A DNA stretch of 5,582 nucleotides, from the NCBI GenBank assembly GCA_002470185.1, contig DKNG01000091.1, positions 1,404 to 6,985 on the forward strand, in the 5' to 3' direction. Positions 5,526-5,582 of this stretch are shown in pieces. Every line of letters begins with the position of its first letter. Position 1 is the first letter of the stretch. The stretch is from Arcobacter sp. UBA7394 (GTDB lineage Bacteria > Campylobacterota > Campylobacteria > Campylobacterales > Arcobacteraceae). A model generated the notes under the pieces. The model saw only the letters and a program-made list of their open reading frames with translations, was not told the origin of the DNA and did not search any database. Both the position numbers and the translations under genes were made by a program.

Positions 5526-5582
5526 AATCTCTACTTTTTGTGATAATTTATCACTAGATAAATATAAAAACAATATCATAGC
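5517..5582 (-). CDS. Probable C-terminal end of a convergent gene, cut by the window edge
   Basis: One minus-strand frame is open from the right edge to a TAG at 5519-5517, giving 21 codons that end in SSDKLSQKVEIKK after a hydrophobic stretch (MILFLYL). The other two minus frames contain stops. The stop codon falls inside a terminator that works in both directions, as expected where two genes converge. The piece is too short to recognise a family, and the gene itself is an inference from the open frame and the terminator. Confidence 0.5.
   Translation of the reverse strand, partial: AMILFLYLSSDKLSQKVEIKK

Noticed and set aside
1..5582. CRISPR array, mobile element, tRNA or rRNA genes, or a defence system
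   Set aside because: No regularly spaced repeats, transposase or integrase frames, tRNA-like cloverleaf or rRNA sequence were seen, and nearly all of the window is filled by the genes listed.

Overview
The window is a low-GC, densely packed bacterial chromosome segment. Its protein families, very A/T-biased codon use and the order ilvE - SPFH/prohibitin - small membrane protein - hisIE point to the Campylobacterota, most likely an Arcobacter-like genus. This is an inference from recalled gene neighbourhoods and composition; no search was run.

Layout. The left edge (1-492, +) holds the 3' part of an ABC-3 family metal (zinc/manganese type) transporter permease, cut by the window start. Next comes a small MmcQ/YjbR-family gene (543-899, +), whose ribosome binding site lies partly inside a strong hairpin. 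It converges on a two-gene minus-strand unit: a lipoprotein of unknown function (2205-1507) followed, with a 1-nt stop/start overlap, by a class I SAM-dependent methyltransferase (1507-911). A 122-bp AT-rich divergent intergenic region (2206-2327) separates this unit from a plus-strand cluster. That cluster contains ilvE (branched-chain aminotransferase), an SPFH/prohibitin-like membrane protein with an Asn/Gly-rich tail, a 139-aa single-pass membrane protein of unknown function, and hisIE (two steps of histidine synthesis). A terminator-like hairpin sits between the SPFH gene and the 139-aa gene. A second, bidirectional terminator follows hisIE and contains the stop codons of both hisIE and a probable minus-strand gene that enters from the right edge (5517-5582, partial).

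How the genes fit together. ilvE and hisIE are amino-acid biosynthesis genes. The SPFH and 139-aa genes between them look like membrane-associated proteins with no evident metabolic link. Their tight spacing (8 nt, 39 nt and 9 nt between coding regions) supports co-transcription, with possible attenuation before the 139-aa gene. The lipoprotein/methyltransferase pair appears translationally coupled.

Nothing here amounts to a clear new defence or mobile system. I saw no CRISPR array, insertion sequence, rRNA or tRNA gene. The most unusual signals are the RBS-occluding hairpin at 502-535, the 139-aa gene that follows a hairpin and lacks a Shine-Dalgarno sequence, and the HflK-like N/G-rich tail on the SPFH protein.
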